Below are positions 23,504-35,945 of a stretch of DNA of 64,000 nucleotides, in pieces. Origin of the DNA: Sipunculus nudus (taxonomy: Eukaryota > Annelida > Sipuncula > Golfingiida > Sipunculidae). The DNA lies in contig CM049317.1 of assembly GCA_026874595.1 (NCBI GenBank), positions 70,393,618 through 70,457,617 on the forward strand, given 5' to 3'. Position 1 is the first letter of the stretch. The number at the start of each line of letters is the position of its first letter. The notes below the pieces were generated by a model that was given only the letters and a program-made list of their open reading frames with translations, searched no databases and was not told the origin of the DNA. The translations under genes were made by a program, and so were the position numbers.

Positions 23504-25022
23504 AAATTATATACTCTGCTTATAAAATGTACGGAGTAAAACTGGTGTTCAGACCTCTGGTATAGAGGGCATTCCAGTATCATTTCCAATTACCGACCAA
23601 AGATATTTTTTTATTATTTTGCAATATAATTTTGTTATGAGTATTAGGACCTGCTGTCTTAAATGGATCTGACAATTTATCATTAACTATAAGGTTCTTT
23701 TCATTCTTTATTTTATCATTATTATGTTTCACTGATGACTCTGTTACTTTGCTGATATTGAATTTTATGAAAATTAAACTATGTGTGAAAATGGGACAAC
23801 AGGTAACCATTCAAAATGGTCCACAACACTTAACACTTAAAAGCTAGTTAAACTGACATGTATGTTGACCAGGATGTTATGGACAGGGCTAGGGGGTTCT
23901 GTTGGTGCAAACATGTTTAGATGTCAACTTGTCACACAATGTCTCATATTATTACTTTGCATGCTCAAAGCTGGTAAACAGATCTGATTTTTGAGAATGT
24001 TTTACTTTTTATTTACAATAGTTATATGGGTGCTATTGCCAAGTTCAGACTTTATTGGTCAAGGCATTTTTTTTTTTCATTATAGGTAAAGCAGTTACTC
24101 ACTTGTACAAGATAACACTCAGATCTTAAACTTGGTGCACATTGTTACAAAACATAATAGTTACATATGACGGTGCTATCGTAGATCCTTTGCATTCTTT
24201 AATGCTGGGCTACAAAATTCAGGGGATGAAAGGCTTGAACAATTACTGTGCAGGCTCATACACCAAAGCTAAGGGGATCCAGCCCTGGACAAACTGCGAT
24301 TAAAACCAGGATGTATCTAGTCAATTTGTTAAGGGAAATATTTAAAACAATGCTATTATTGAGCGCAAAGGCCAGATATTATCTGACACCTTTTATCAGC
24401 CAGACTTTTGTCACTGCCAGAGACCTGCCTGATCAGAGTGTGTTCAGGGTAGTCCATCGTTTAAGCTTTAACGGGGAAATATTTCAGCAGGGCTTTCCTC
24501 CCAACCACTAGTATTCATTTGTTTTCTCGGTGACGCAGAAATCAAAATTTGCAAACTAGTCATACTTTGGTAATAATAACACATACTGCAAAATTAAGTC
24601 TAGTCATCTGACATCTGTTACAAAGGAGTTACTTTGCTATGGTGCCACTTTTGAAATGCTGAACCTTAGCCTAGATATTGAAACATGTATTTAAGTGGTG
24701 CCAACCAAATTTAGTGCTGTACCAGTGAATGGTGCAAATCGAAAGTGTGCTATATTCCCAGAAGAGGGGGGTTGCTGTCTCATTCTTGTTTGTACAGTTA
24801 CTTTTTGTTGTTGCTTATTTACATTTAGTTGTACATTATTGTAAATTGCTTTAGTCTATGTAGTATCCCTATGACCTTTGTCTGACCTCTGGTGGGTCAG
24901 GTCATAAGGTCAAGGTCACAGATTCAAAGGTGCTGGAGTATGAATTGTACAGTTGTAGTGTAGTTGTGTGTTGTATAGATTTTAGTGTCTGTGCAATCAG
25001 CTAACCCGGGTTGACTACATAA

Positions 25023-25030
25023 CAGTATTA
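25023..25030 (+). promoter_or_regulatory. miR-200bc/miR-8 8-mer site
   Basis: This is the second perfect CAGTATTA, 2.7 kb after the stop codon. Confidence 0.55.
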
Positions 25031-26017
25031 TATAAAGTGTCACTGCTTTTCTAGTTGTCTCATGGAAGGCAGCAGAGGGAAATATCCACCAGGGGGAGCT
25101 TCTCTCTCCATGAGAGAGCCTCTTCAAAAACCTGTTGTTTGCTTAATTTACAAATATTGTTTTTAAGCCATGATGTCTGCTGTCTCAGATGTTACTTGTT
25201 ACTGGAATTTTTTTACACATGGAGTAAATGAAAATGAAATCAGTCTTCCATTGAAATCAGCTCATGTTTGAAACTGGAAGCCTGGGTTAGCTCATTGAAC
25301 AGTTGATGTTGTGTTTATACACTTAACAGTAAACTCATTAGATGATCCTTTAAAAAGAGTAAAAATTTTAATGAATTGTTTTTTCTAATTCTCATTCAGA
25401 AATTAAATTTTTTTTTAATATTCAAAATTAACCACACATGAGATTAAACACAACATTATGGGCTTCTTTTCCTCTTCTTTAATACTAATAATAACAACAT
25501 TTTTTTGGATCATCTCATGACTGTCCTGTTAGTGACCCAATGTGTACCGCTCATTGCCAAAATATGAAACCACACCAGAACAAAATGTGGTGTTTGTAAA
25601 ATCGTGTTCTTCCATTTGTAATGTAAATTGGTTTGAGATGTAGTGTGTAGTGTAGTAGTTCTTTGTTTTTCTGTATATCCTTGTTTTTTGTTAGCTTGCA
25701 TTATTGTATATATGTTGCAGTATGACAGACAGGAATATAGCACATGTTCAAAGAACTGATTGAAATCTGATTCTTGAAATGGATAAAATACTGCTGTACC
25801 ATCATAACTGTTGTATTATTAAAGAGGGATCCTGGTACTTTGAGTAAAACATTTCATTAATGATGTCCTTGAATAGGGCCACCTCTCGGTCCGTTAATTC
25901 CTGACTAGTTTCCATGAACATGTATGCACAGATACCAGAGTGTTTAAATAATTGAAGACTTGTTATGTATGTATATTGAGCATTCAGCGGAATGTCTCAA
26001 GAACACATCTTTATCAT

Positions 26018-26025
26018 CAGTATTA
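26018..26025 (+). promoter_or_regulatory. miR-200bc/miR-8 8-mer site
   Basis: This is the third perfect CAGTATTA, followed at 26097-26103 by a weaker AGTATTA 7-mer-A1 match. Confidence 0.55.
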
Positions 26026-27444
26026 TATCGAGTAGGGTACCAATCTAATGTACACGCTGTTGTTAGTGTATCTCTTTCTTTTGTTACTAGACTGGTAGTA
26101 TTATGCACGTTATTTGGGTCTTCCAGTTAACGATAACATGATATTGTCACTTGAGTGTTGTAGGAATATTTTATCAAAACCAATAGTGAAGGACATTTTA
26201 AACCCACCAAAGAAGCACATGTAAATAATATAATTTGCACAGGCCTTCACAATCTGTATAAAGCTGTATCCTCTGTTGTGTAGTCATTTTGTATATGGTA
26301 TCATTTGTAATTGTGTGATCTGATATATTCAGGTCTCCAGTCCCCTGTGGAATGCTCATACCTGTATATAGGTCTAGTAGGGTTTAGATTGTTCATTTCT
26401 GTAGAGGTGTGCCCCTCTATACTGTAGATGTTAGTGCTTGTAGAGAGGTATCAGAATTCACTGAATACTCATTGATTTACCCTGTCTCAAAACATACTCG
26501 GATATATTACATTGCCCAGCTCCAGTGTCAATTCTCCTGATTGATACATTCAGGAAACTCACCTGGCATTTTAAAAGGCAGATTTTGTTTGACAGAAAAC
26601 AAGTTTTCAAACTATTGCAAGTACCATGAACTCTAGTTTTAATATTGCTTGAACTGAAAATTCCAGCCACAGTTAATTGTTGAGGATTATAATTTGTAAA
26701 AGTTGTTACCATAAAGCAACTGTTTGCTGAGGACTAACTGCTATGTTACATTCACATGGACCAACACAAAACAAAATTGAAATCACATTAAAGCCACCTC
26801 CTGAGCTGAATTGAATATAGTATATATGGAAAAGAAATGTGCATCATAGCACATTTTACATTGAAAATTGTTTCAAACTGATCTTTTTTGTTTGTGAAAG
26901 AAGAATAGGTACCGTTGACTTTTATGGTCAGTTGAAAGAATCACTTAAAAAGTTTTTTTGGTTTATTTAGTTCAGTGGTATCAAATTCTGATATAACTGC
27001 TATTTGTGAGTGCTTCTGAGTAACATCTGTCTGGAGGTTGGTATCTGCTGGGAGGATGAGTCTCATCTAGTCACATGATGTACAGTCACATGACATTTGT
27101 CGGATTATTTTATGTCATGCAATAACCCAGATTATTTAGCCACACTTGTAGTTTACCCTCACTACCCCACCCTATTATTTCAAGCACACCACAAGATTTT
27201 AGTGAAGCATGTATACTTGAATGTCCATCATTGCACAGGTCCACCACCTATCTGCAATTTAAATATTTTGCATGTCACATATAATGAAATGCATTTATTC
27301 AATGACAAAATTTCCTTTAATGCAAAATTAGGAAATTTCTGTAAAAAGGCAAACTTGTTATATATGCAAGTTATCTTAAAGTCTTTATTATATGAATAAT
27401 TATATTAAGCGCTGTATTTAAAAATTAAACAAGAAATGATGCAA

Positions 27445-27449
<5 letters not shown>

Positions 27450-27497
<48 letters not shown>
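27450..27497. repeat. (AT)n microsatellite
   Basis: An uninterrupted AT run within the presumed 3' UTR. Confidence 0.97.
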
Positions 27498-27499
<2 letters not shown>

Positions 27500-28228
27500 A
27501 GTGTATTGAAATGGAATTTATTTGTCACATAGTTACATTGTCTGACACAGGATTTTACCGATATATACTTTTATGATTCGAAAATAAGAAAAAAATCATG
27601 TTACTTATTAAAAAAAATTCTTTTAAATTTATCAAAGACAGTAAGTTGAGACAGAAACATCATGAAAAACTAATTAGCATTTAGAAATAAAGAAATCGAA
27701 AATTCTGTAAATATGGAACCTTCTGTACGTTTTTATCATTACATTCACCAGTTTTATAATCACGTAACTGTTGCCCATGAATCGCAGCACATATTGGTAG
27801 ACAGCAAAGTTAGTTCGCAGTGTGAGTCTGTAGGACTTGTATATGTTAGGTATCCTGTACATAGTTTAACCATAGTCCTTTTCATTGTTGTTCATTTATT
27901 TTCCGTGCCTATTCTCTGTATTGGTCACTGGATGCTTTGTGAAAAAGGGCGAGATTTGTTACGTTAACAATGCCTGTTTCTTGTATGATATTCCATTTTG
28001 TAAACATTATTCCATACTATTCCACGAAGCAGCATTGTACATTTATATACTTGTATTCCATTTTCATGGTCAGATGATGATTTTTGTTTGTATTATAAAT
28101 AGGAGAGCGAGCCCAGGTCATGTGACCTCAGTGTGGATGACATGTTATCAAATTGTAGCAATAAGACTGATACAAAAATGTTTAGTACAAGTATACATAC
28201 AACTTAGCAAGTGTAGCATTGTAACTTG

Positions 28229-28234
28229 AATAAA
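28229..28234 (+). terminator. Distal AATAAA polyadenylation signal
   Basis: AATAAAGTCAATCTTGT is followed about 25-35 bases on by a T-rich stretch (TTTTATTTCTTGTTATATG), the arrangement of a used polyadenylation site. The GA/G microsatellite and other repeats begin directly after it, which also suggests a transcript boundary. Confidence 0.45.
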
Positions 28235-28275
28235 GTCAATCTTGTATAATTCCTGGACTTTTATTTCTTGTTATA

Positions 28276-28387
28276 TGAGAGAGAGAGAGAGGGGGGGGGG
28301 GGGGGGGGGGGAGGCAGATGGGACTCTGCAAGGATTTTTATGACAAATGTATTCTAAATATTTCATGAATAAATAAAAATGTATTAA

Positions 28388-28430
<43 letters not shown>
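28276..28430. repeat. (GA)n-(G)n tract and (AT)n tract
   Basis: A GA run passes into about 22 consecutive G at 28290-28311, and a separate AT run occupies about 28391-28428. Confidence 0.95.
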
Positions 28431-28434
<4 letters not shown>

Positions 28435-29139
28435 AAGTAGAACCTACCAGTTGTAGACACTGGTGGTGGTGTTCGCACAAGAGAGGTTACAATTTCCAGC
28501 CAAGTGTCCATTATGAACAGGTGTCCTTAAATTTAGAGGTGACCGCCAAGAGAGGTTTCCCCATAACCCTATAAAGATGTTCCATGAGATCATCAGGGAT
28601 TATTAAGGGTTCATTCTGTATACAATGTTCATCACTTGTTAGTCGTGTGAAAATGGAAACGATTTAATCAAGATGAATATGCCAGGTAAAATTATTAATT
28701 TACGGTAACTGAATAGTTTATATATATGAATTTAGGAAGTGCAATGAAGTAACTCCCTTGCAAGTATCAAGCACAGTACAAGCGCATTATTTACCCCTGC
28801 TATCACTTTCATCCAGTATTATAATATATTTATTTGTTGTACTTTATAGCAAAATAAAATATTTTTATATTCTGTTTAACTATTTTACCTTACACTGAAG
28901 TTATTGTTAAACGAGATGTTTTCTTGTAAAATATGTAACTATAATTTAAAGTGATTAAACCATAAAAGCAAGGCCAAGACTATTAATGATAAACCTTCTA
29001 CAATTACGTAATTTCTCCCTCTGTCTCTCTTACACACACACACACGCAGACACAAAAAAATGACCATTATTACGATAGGCCTAATTATCCTCAAATTTCT
29101 GTATAAAATTTCAGAAGACCCACCAGTTGTATTTTTTCT
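28431..29139. other. Non-coding DNA
   Basis: No gene is visible. One further CAGTATTA sits at 28814-28821 and an AATAAAATA follows at about 28853, so a longer ZEB 3' UTR reaching about 28.88 kb cannot be excluded. Confidence 0.35.
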
Positions 29140-29700
29140 AGTAAGAATTTGGCCGGGAAGTGGGGTAGGGGAGGGGGCTATGTAAACGCCGGCCTGTAAT
29201 TATAGTGTTCAGAGAGCATTATATCGTGGTAACACCCAGTAATTAAGTAAAACCTTTGGTGAAAGGTAAGTGATCAAAGCAGAGGCCCAGTGGAAATTAC
29301 TGCGCCCTGCAGCAATGAAATTATACACTCACAAACCTGGCAGCCTTTTGTGACGAAGAAAAATTTACCAACAGCTGACCCGCGGGGACCGAATATGCAC
29401 ACCTTATCGGATTAAATTTCGTTTCCAGCAGAGGCATGAAGGCATTGCTGTTCGCCGAACAGAAGGCGATAGAAAGTGGCCAGGTAAAATTGAACTAGCT
29501 TGGCAATTAGTGCTTTCATTTAGGTAATTAATGCAATTAGACCCTACGCGCACCTGTCTATATGCGGATGCGTGAGGCGGGAAAAGCGAAGGCGGGGCCA
29601 TCTGTCGTCTGCTGAACCGTTCGGAGCATCTTAAATATACAAACCTCGTGCGCACGGAAACGGATTTAAGACAATAGCTGTGTTTGTTTTTGCCTTATGA
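29140..29700. other. GC-richer non-coding block downstream of ZEB
   Basis: The composition is balanced relative to its surroundings, with TAATTA and AATTAG cores at 29507-29540 and no recognisable protein. It could be a downstream regulatory element; the support is compositional only. Confidence 0.2.
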
Positions 29701-30053
29701 TTAAAGAATAACACGCCCGTCCGACTCCCAAGTTTACTCATTGATTATAAGAATAAAAATTGGATTAATGTAGCCTTGTTTATCCAGATATTAAAGTTGA
29801 CAGTCCGTACATAGAAGACAAAGCAGAATTATAGGGAAAAGTCACAACTGAGAAAATCAGAGGATTTCTGCATTTGAACAGCCTTTGAAGATTACTCTGG
29901 GATTAGAAAAAAAATACTTATTAGACTTAATTCATCTTAGCAGTTCTTCTTTATTGGTATCTAATTTCTCGAAATAAAAATTACTTTTTTTTGTTTTTAA
30001 TATGATCTGACCTTGGACGTGTAATCTTTATTCATAATTAACTTTGTGAATAA

Positions 30054-30090
<37 letters not shown>

Positions 30091-30183
30091 GCAATTGTTA
30101 TTGTTATCATTATTATTATTTTTATGATTATTGTTATGATTATTATTATGATGATGATTATTATTATTATTATTATTATTATT
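30054..30183. repeat. (ATT)n microsatellite, interrupted
   Basis: ATT/TTA triplets run with short interruptions (GCAATTGTTATTGTTATC, ATGATGATG) across 130 bases. Confidence 0.95.
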
Positions 30184-30450
30184 TAATGATGAAGTATTGT
30201 GGATCTTAATTGGAATAGTATATATGTAGGTAAATTATGGGGATATCCAGATAAAAAATATTTCATATACATGTACACATATGGGGTTAAAAAAATGTTT
30301 ACAAATACAAACAATTTCTTTCTCTCTTATATACACATTATGTACATATATATGTACATTATATATATAAACTTCATATAAAAAATTATATATATATACT
30401 AATATATATGTATATATATATGATGTAAGTGTGTGTGGGGTTTTTTTTGT

Positions 30451-30478
30451 GGAGAGAGAGAGAGAGAGAGAGAGAGAA
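30451..30478. repeat. (GA)n microsatellite
   Basis: A simple GA run. It produces an artificial Arg-Glu repeat in one frame. Confidence 0.95.
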
Positions 30479-30850
30479 GACAAGGACCAGGAAAAAAGGT
30501 GCTTGCATTTAGCCTTGATCGCTTTATGTGCACGTATCCAGGTAGGCCAATGTTGTCTGCGTGCGCCGGTGTTCTTGCATGCAGTCGGCCGCACGCCGCT
30601 GACGTGCAGTGAACGTTTAACCACACAAGGTAATGACTGTAATCAGGCGGCCAGGTGTGTTTATCTAATTTGTACATCCTTTATTACATTACAGCTCAAT
30701 TGTCATTGCTTGAAAGGTGCCCGGTAGGGAACCAGGAGTCCATCACGCAATCTGTTCGGTTGGACCGCCGCGCTCAAAACGCTGCGGGACTTATATTACC
30801 GGCGACTTTAACTGCATGACGGTAAATAAAAATAATGGAGACATAAATTT
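30479..30850. other. GC-richer non-coding block
   Basis: The block contains CAGGTGTG at about 30651, a GATAA-like TTATCTAA and CG-rich stretches. It has no recognisable coding content and could be regulatory DNA. Confidence 0.2.
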
Positions 30851-30972
30851 TGATACAAGGAGAGAGAGAGGGGGGGGGGATTTCAGACCAATTTATGCGC
30901 CCTGGACCCCCCCCCCCCATCCGCTTCTTATATGTACAAATATACTATAGTATTTCATGTGTTTTTTAACAT

Positions 30973-30973
<1 letters not shown>

Positions 30974-31015
<42 letters not shown>

Positions 31016-31165
31016 GAATATGCTTGAAATATTTCGTTTTCGGACGGGATATTGGTAGATACAAGCTTTAAGACTTATTATTGCCATACATATGTATTTC
31101 GCAAATACATTTGTTTGTGTGCACACATACCGTTATGGGCTGAACTTTGAACATATGTATTAATA

Positions 31166-31226
<61 letters not shown>

Positions 31227-31383
31227 CCGAAGACATGAAAAGATTAAGATTTCGTTTTCGGACGGGATATTGGTAGATACAAGCTTTAAGACTTATTATT
31301 GCCATACATATGTATTTCGCAAATACATTTGTTTGTGTGCACACATACCGTTATGGGTTGAACTTTGAACATATGTATTAATA

Positions 31384-31422
<39 letters not shown>

Positions 31423-31448
31423 ACCCGAAGACATGAAAAGATTAAGTA
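30974..31448. repeat. AT microsatellite plus a ~200-bp tandem duplication
   Basis: After (AT)n at 30974-31012, a unit starting ATTTCGTTTTCGGACGGGAT occurs at 31031 and again at 31249. It continues through TTGTTTGTGTGCACACATAC to an (AC)n(AT)n tract and AACCCGAAGACATGAAAAG. The first 130 bases of the two copies differ at only about one position (GGGCTGAA versus GGGTTGAA). The matching 32-residue frames on the minus strand are by-products of the duplication. Confidence 0.9.
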
Positions 31449-31856
31449 CCTCCCCCCCCCTACTTAGTTATGTATCCCATGCGTCTACAAATGAGTCAAT
31501 AAAATTCTTAGGCCTACTGATTTCATTCTATTACGAAACCGATAAAATTTTCCAGATATGCATATCCTCTTTATTAGTAGTAAGGCCGATTTTACAATAG
31601 CTGCCAGTGTTTGGTTTCTTCCATACGTCACTCTTTACACTCTTACGGTAGTTGTGAATAAATCATCTTTAATTTCATATCCGAAAGTGTTCCTGAATTA
31701 ATGATTAGTATGTTCGTTTGTTTATTATATCAGAATATTATTTATTTTACTTTTCTAATAAGAGTAGCTATAAAATTAGGAACCTCCTTGATCTAGAGAG
31801 CCGGAGTGCATGCAGAACGTGCGCAATGTGTTCACACAGTCGCGGGACAAATATAC

Positions 31857-32070
31857 AGTGGCGGACACAGGATCGAAAAAAGGGGGGGGGGGCTTAAAGA
31901 AGTCAGCACCCATGCACAAGAGAAGAATTGTGATGGGAGTGCTAGTAAACATTATACATAACTCTCTCATATAATTTTTTAAAATTAAGTATATTTTTTT
32001 CCTCTTCATAAATTTCTCGGTCGAAATTAAGAGGGGGCGCCCCTGCACCCACTCTAAATCAGCCCCAGGA
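31857..32070. mobile_element. Probable MITE with CAGTGGCGGA-type end
   Basis: The left end CAGTGGCGGACACAGGAT and the complement of the right end, CCTGGGGCTGATTTAGA, are weak inverted repeats around an AT-rich core with a poly-G tract. The CAGTGGCGGA terminus is a pattern I associate with non-autonomous DNA transposons of invertebrates. No clear target duplication is visible, so the boundaries are approximate. Confidence 0.45.
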
Positions 32071-32239
32071 ATACACGTAGCTTCCGTACATGTTTGTCAA
32101 GGCGAGTTCTGCAAGTATTCACTGTATTTCATAGAATCCAAGATCTGGTTTTATATATACTTATCTTGAACTAAATACAGGCCTATTAATTACTGCAAAA
32201 AATTAACAACATTTTTCACTCTCATTTATATAGATTGTG

Positions 32240-33420
32240 CGTATAGGCCTATGCAAAGACCACCAGTTTCCAGACAAACGTACAGTTCCCCGCTGTATGT
32301 AACAACCTGATGACAAACGCTTTCAACATACGTCAATTAGGCAGGTACCACGAAACGACCAATTCACCGCAAATTATACGCTTCGTCGCCCTCAGTGTGG
32401 GTGTTATCCAACCTGACACGTTCGGCGGCGGTAGATCACGCCCGACACAGGCCGAACAAGACCGGATTAGCCCGATTTGTGGCGAATATATACGGCCGAG
32501 AACTCCCGAGTGGATGTGGTGGCTTCACAGTTGACCCGCACAATCACATTGTGAAATTGACCGTAGAGTGAAATTGACATCAAAGCAGCCGCCGTTGGCG
32601 CCTGGAGAAATTGACACGTGGGGTTCCTTTGAAACCGGCAAGCGCCTTCCACAAAGAGTGAACTATAGCGACCTGGGAGTCTGAATCCCCGGAGTTGCCT
32701 TTGAGCTGTAACATCACCTTTCTCAATAGACACAATATTATGGATTAAAGTGCCCCATCTTTGCATGTTACCAGACATGCGAGAGGCCCAATATCGGGTG
32801 ACATTTTGCGTGGAATATCCCGTTTGTGTCCTTCACCAAATGCGAAAAGCGTCAAGAGATATCAACTATTCTTTTAAGACTCGCTATTAACATTTGAAAT
32901 ATGATATGAAAAATCTTCAAATGACATTTGATGTAAAAGTTTATTTTTTGTTATACACTTAAATTCGCACGTGCGATGAGGCTGTTACCGGTTTCAACAC
33001 TTCAATATCCAGTTTCAATGAATATCCTTGGCGTAAATTTGATAACCCAAAGAAACGGAAACAACAACGAAACTTCGACCAATAATAAAAACGACCCAGC
33101 GTCTGGATAATGGGTAAATTAGGGATCAGAAAACTTTAATTAAGGAGTTGCTTTCCTTGCGCCGACAAATCCCCATTAACTCTGCTTTATTACGAGAAAA
33201 TCTACGTGATTAAATGACGAGGTATCAGCCTAATACATGCGTGTTTTCGGACAAAACGAAAATGGAACAGAGAAGGATGCATAATTTGACAATGGAGTTT
33301 GGATCTGGTTATACCCTGGATTTTCGATACTCAAGGGCTAATTTTAAAATGCGACAGTTAATCGGACAGTGGTGGCTTAAGACATCTTTAAGATACTCGT
33401 GTATGCTTCAAATATAAGGA
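32240..33420. other. Balanced-composition non-coding DNA
   Basis: The stretch from 32240 to 32840 is notably GC-rich with many CG dinucleotides, and 33080-33400 includes TTTAATTAAGG and ATTAAATGACG. I recognise no protein on either strand. It may be unique intergenic DNA with regulatory content, or an old unidentified repeat. Confidence 0.25.
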
Positions 33421-33458
33421 TCGGTCCATGGCCTGCGTATTGGTATCACTGTACTAGA

Positions 33459-33459
<1 letters not shown>

Positions 33460-33504
<45 letters not shown>
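33460..33504. repeat. (TA)n microsatellite
   Basis: An uninterrupted TA run. Confidence 0.95.
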
Positions 33505-33509
<5 letters not shown>

Positions 33510-34033
33510 GCATTTATATAAGTCAGATGCCTTAACCGTTATAGAATACGTCTTACTCATTTAGCACGGCATTTTAAACACATCGTATAGGGGCTATTTT
33601 GTATAAATTTATTGACGCCAAATAAAATATATAAACCCAGTAATACTGCTAAATGTACACGAGTCCATTATATATAATATATAGGCGTTCATGCATGCAG
33701 CCTAGAGCCCCTCTCTTAAATTGAGGCTAAACTCTGAATCTCGCTTTGCTGATCTTGATCATCACTATACATGGTTCTGTACATTCTCCCATCAGCACCG
33801 GCATGGTCTGTAGGCCGGTCTCGGCCTTGACGCTGGGCTCCAGTGGCCTCTGTCATGGCATCGACACAGGGGTCTGCTGGCTTCAGTCTTGGCCCCATCG
33901 CAGGGTCCCACTGGCCTCGGTCTCGGCCTTGGACGGCAATGACTTGGACTCGTCTCGAAGAAGTTCGGCGTGAAAGTTATGACGTTAGACCATGAAATAT
34001 AAGGTTATTAATGTGTCAACTCAGACCAGGACA

Positions 34034-34262
34034 GGGGCGGATACAGGATTTAGGAAAAAAAAAAAGGGGGGGGGGGGTCCAACCCAGGAGGACTAATTAA
34101 AATCCTAAAAAAGAGGTCATCAGGTCTGGAAAAGGGGGGGTCCACGCCGCAAAATTTCGTATAAAACCCCTTAAAAAAAGGTTGCTTCGGGTGGAAAAGC
34201 GGGGGGGGGGGGGGTGGTTCCGGACCCCCTGGACCCCCCCCCCTGGATCCGCTTCTGCAGGA
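34034..34262. mobile_element. MITE with GGGGCGGAT...ATCCGC ends and G-rich interior
   Basis: The left end CAGGGGCGGATACAGGATTT and the complement of the right end, CAGAAGCGGATCCAGGGGGG, form inverted termini of about 16 bases. The interior is dominated by G and C homopolymers and phrases such as GGTCCGGACCCCC. A related element in opposite orientation lies at 62805-63015, sharing both ends and the GGGTCCGGACCCC core. It has no coding capacity. Confidence 0.65.
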
Positions 34263-34439
34263 GTCAGACATTGATGCAGGGTCAGAGTTATAATATAGAG
34301 TGGGCGCCCCTCTTCACGACCCCCCCCCCCCCCCAAGAGAATTTAGGAAATAACAAGGCCTACAGGCCTAATGCGAACCTGTGCAATGGTTTATACACGA
34401 GGTATAATGCTTCAATGCTGGGCCATTACTTTTCAAGTA

Positions 34440-34720
34440 GGCCAACATGTCTTGTATATGACGAAGGTATCAGAGATGTATACATATGCCCAATTTCAGG
34501 CTGATATCCCCTCGTGAGAAATAAGCTGGGTCATACACTGTGCAAAAATTGTAGGAGGTGCCACCAGTCTTGTATATGACAAACCTTTACGATATGTATA
34601 AATATGCCAAATTTCAGGCTGATATATCAAATTCGTCTGGAGAAATAAGCAGGCACGTACACTTGGCAAAGTCATTGTAGGTGGCGACACCTGTCTTGTG
34701 AATGTGAACTCAACAAAAGA
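34440..34720. repeat. Three ~120-bp tandem units
   Basis: GTCTTGTATATGAC recurs at 34449 and 34568 and as GTCTTGTGAATG at 34691. Each of the first two is followed by ATGCC(A/C)AATTTCAGGCTGATAT and GAGAAATAAGC. The GGTGGCGACACCTGTCT phrase at about 34680 links it to the palindromic modules at 53.6-54.0 and 60.0-61.6 kb. Confidence 0.7.
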
Positions 34721-34789
34721 CGCATAGACAGGTCAAAATATCAGGCCAATACATTAAAATTCTCTGGAGTTTGATTCACCGGGATGACC

Positions 34790-35260
34790 AGGCTTAGGTG
34801 AGAAAGGCAGTTGCCCCGAGTGAGCTGTGACAAATTGCTGGCTCAGGCTACTGCACTGAGTAAACTCTTGACCTGCACCTGGCTAGACTGAGTGAACTTC
34901 TGACCTGTACCTGGCTGCACTGAGTGAACTGTTGACCTGTTGCATAATCTGACACAGTTGGCAGTTTGCCAAAGCTATAAATAGATCCAGACTGACCTTT
35001 GGTGCCAAATCTAATACAGTGGGCAGTCTTACAAAGCTATCAATGGAATGCAGCTACAGCACTGGGTGAACTCTTGACCTATACCTGGTTGCAGTGAGCG
35101 AACTCTTGACCTGTTGCCTAATCTGATACAGTTGCCAGTCTGCCAAAGCTATAAATAGATCCAGGCTAGTTGGCAGTCTGACTTGCTATTTAACCTTAAA
35201 TCTAAATGTCTAGTGACATGATGTAATAGATGCTGATAAACTGGTGCCAGGCTAAATGTA
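34790..35260. repeat. Diverged repeats of GAGTGAACTCTTGACCTG
   Basis: The phrase (T/G)GAGTGAACT(C/G)TTGACCTG appears near 34857, 34922 and 35097 with relatives near 34888 and 35064. CTGCCAAAGCTATAAATAGATCCAG also occurs twice in near-identical form (about 34967 and 35142). This is an irregular array with no gene. Confidence 0.65.
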
Positions 35261-35279
35261 ACTGCTTCACACAGCTAAC

Positions 35280-35945
35280 GTATATGGTAAAAATGACTCA
35301 ATTCAATCTCCATAAATCGCCAAAAATCTTCAAATTCAGAAATCACTACCCAAAGATCATTTCTGTGCGATATTAAACAATTTGACCAAATGGTTTCAGG
35401 GAAGAAGTTCTTTGTAGCCCTCAGTATGATACAGGCACTGATGACCCCCGTACAAAAAAAGGCCGATGCAGGTGGCGCCACCAATACCTCAATTTCAGAT
35501 ATAACTCATGTGACCAACATTGGCATAATTTTGGTGATGATAGGTCCAGTCATTTCTGAGAATGTAATTTTAGTATGCTTTTTTGGACAGATAACGAAGT
35601 TCAACTTCCTGTAACTCGGCCAAAAATCACCGAACTGGAACCATTCAAACAAACTTGAGAGAGATTGTTTCTGGGATTATTTCTGTGATATATTGGACAA
35701 TTTGGCTGAACATTTCAGGAGAAGAAAATTTTTAAAGTTTTTTTAGCTTTTTCCCTATAAAATCTAAGAAAATGCAGTTAGCCATAAAATAAGCAAAATC
35801 CGATAGAGTTTTTTAGATGACGAATATTTTGCATAAAATTTGGTGATGCTAACTCCTGCAGTTTTCAAGATAATTTGGGTTAACTTACAGACGACCGCCG
35901 ACGGACGACGCTACACCATCACATAAGCTCACAGGTTCGCTAAAA
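35280..35945. repeat. Degenerate two-unit repeat ending in a GACGACGGACG tail
   Basis: Two ~300-base units share CGCCAAAAATC/GGCCAAAAATC, ATTTCTGTG(C/A)GATAT and ACAATTTG(A/G)C phrases (from about 35310 and 35615). The block ends ACGACCGCCGACGGACGACG followed by CATAAGCTCACAGGTTCGC. This tail pattern is very common in bivalve-like repeat families, which supports the mollusc guess. The GGTGGCGCCACC palindrome occurs once, near 35471. Confidence 0.55.

Larger units (their letters stand above)
22345..28250 (+). other. Presumed long 3' UTR of ZEB
   Basis: No coding frame is supportable in these 5.9 kb. The stretch is AT-rich and on the ZEB strand holds clustered miR-200/miR-8 seed matches, several AATAAA hexamers (22412, 28229 among them), TGTAAATA/TGTATATA Pumilio-type elements (about 25705, 26219, 27708) and an 84-bp tandem duplication. 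ZEB genes usually have long, microRNA-dense 3' UTRs. The true extent cannot be read from DNA alone; a short UTR ending near 22.44 kb is also possible. Confidence 0.5.

Noticed and set aside
28814-28821. Fourth miR-200-type 8-mer counted as a ZEB site
   Set aside because: It lies beyond the likely polyadenylation site at 28229; it would count only if the transcript extends to about 28.9 kb.
30235-30624. 129-codon frame on the minus strand with Ser-Leu and Tyr-Ile runs
   Set aside because: It is produced by GA and AT microsatellites, not by coding sequence.
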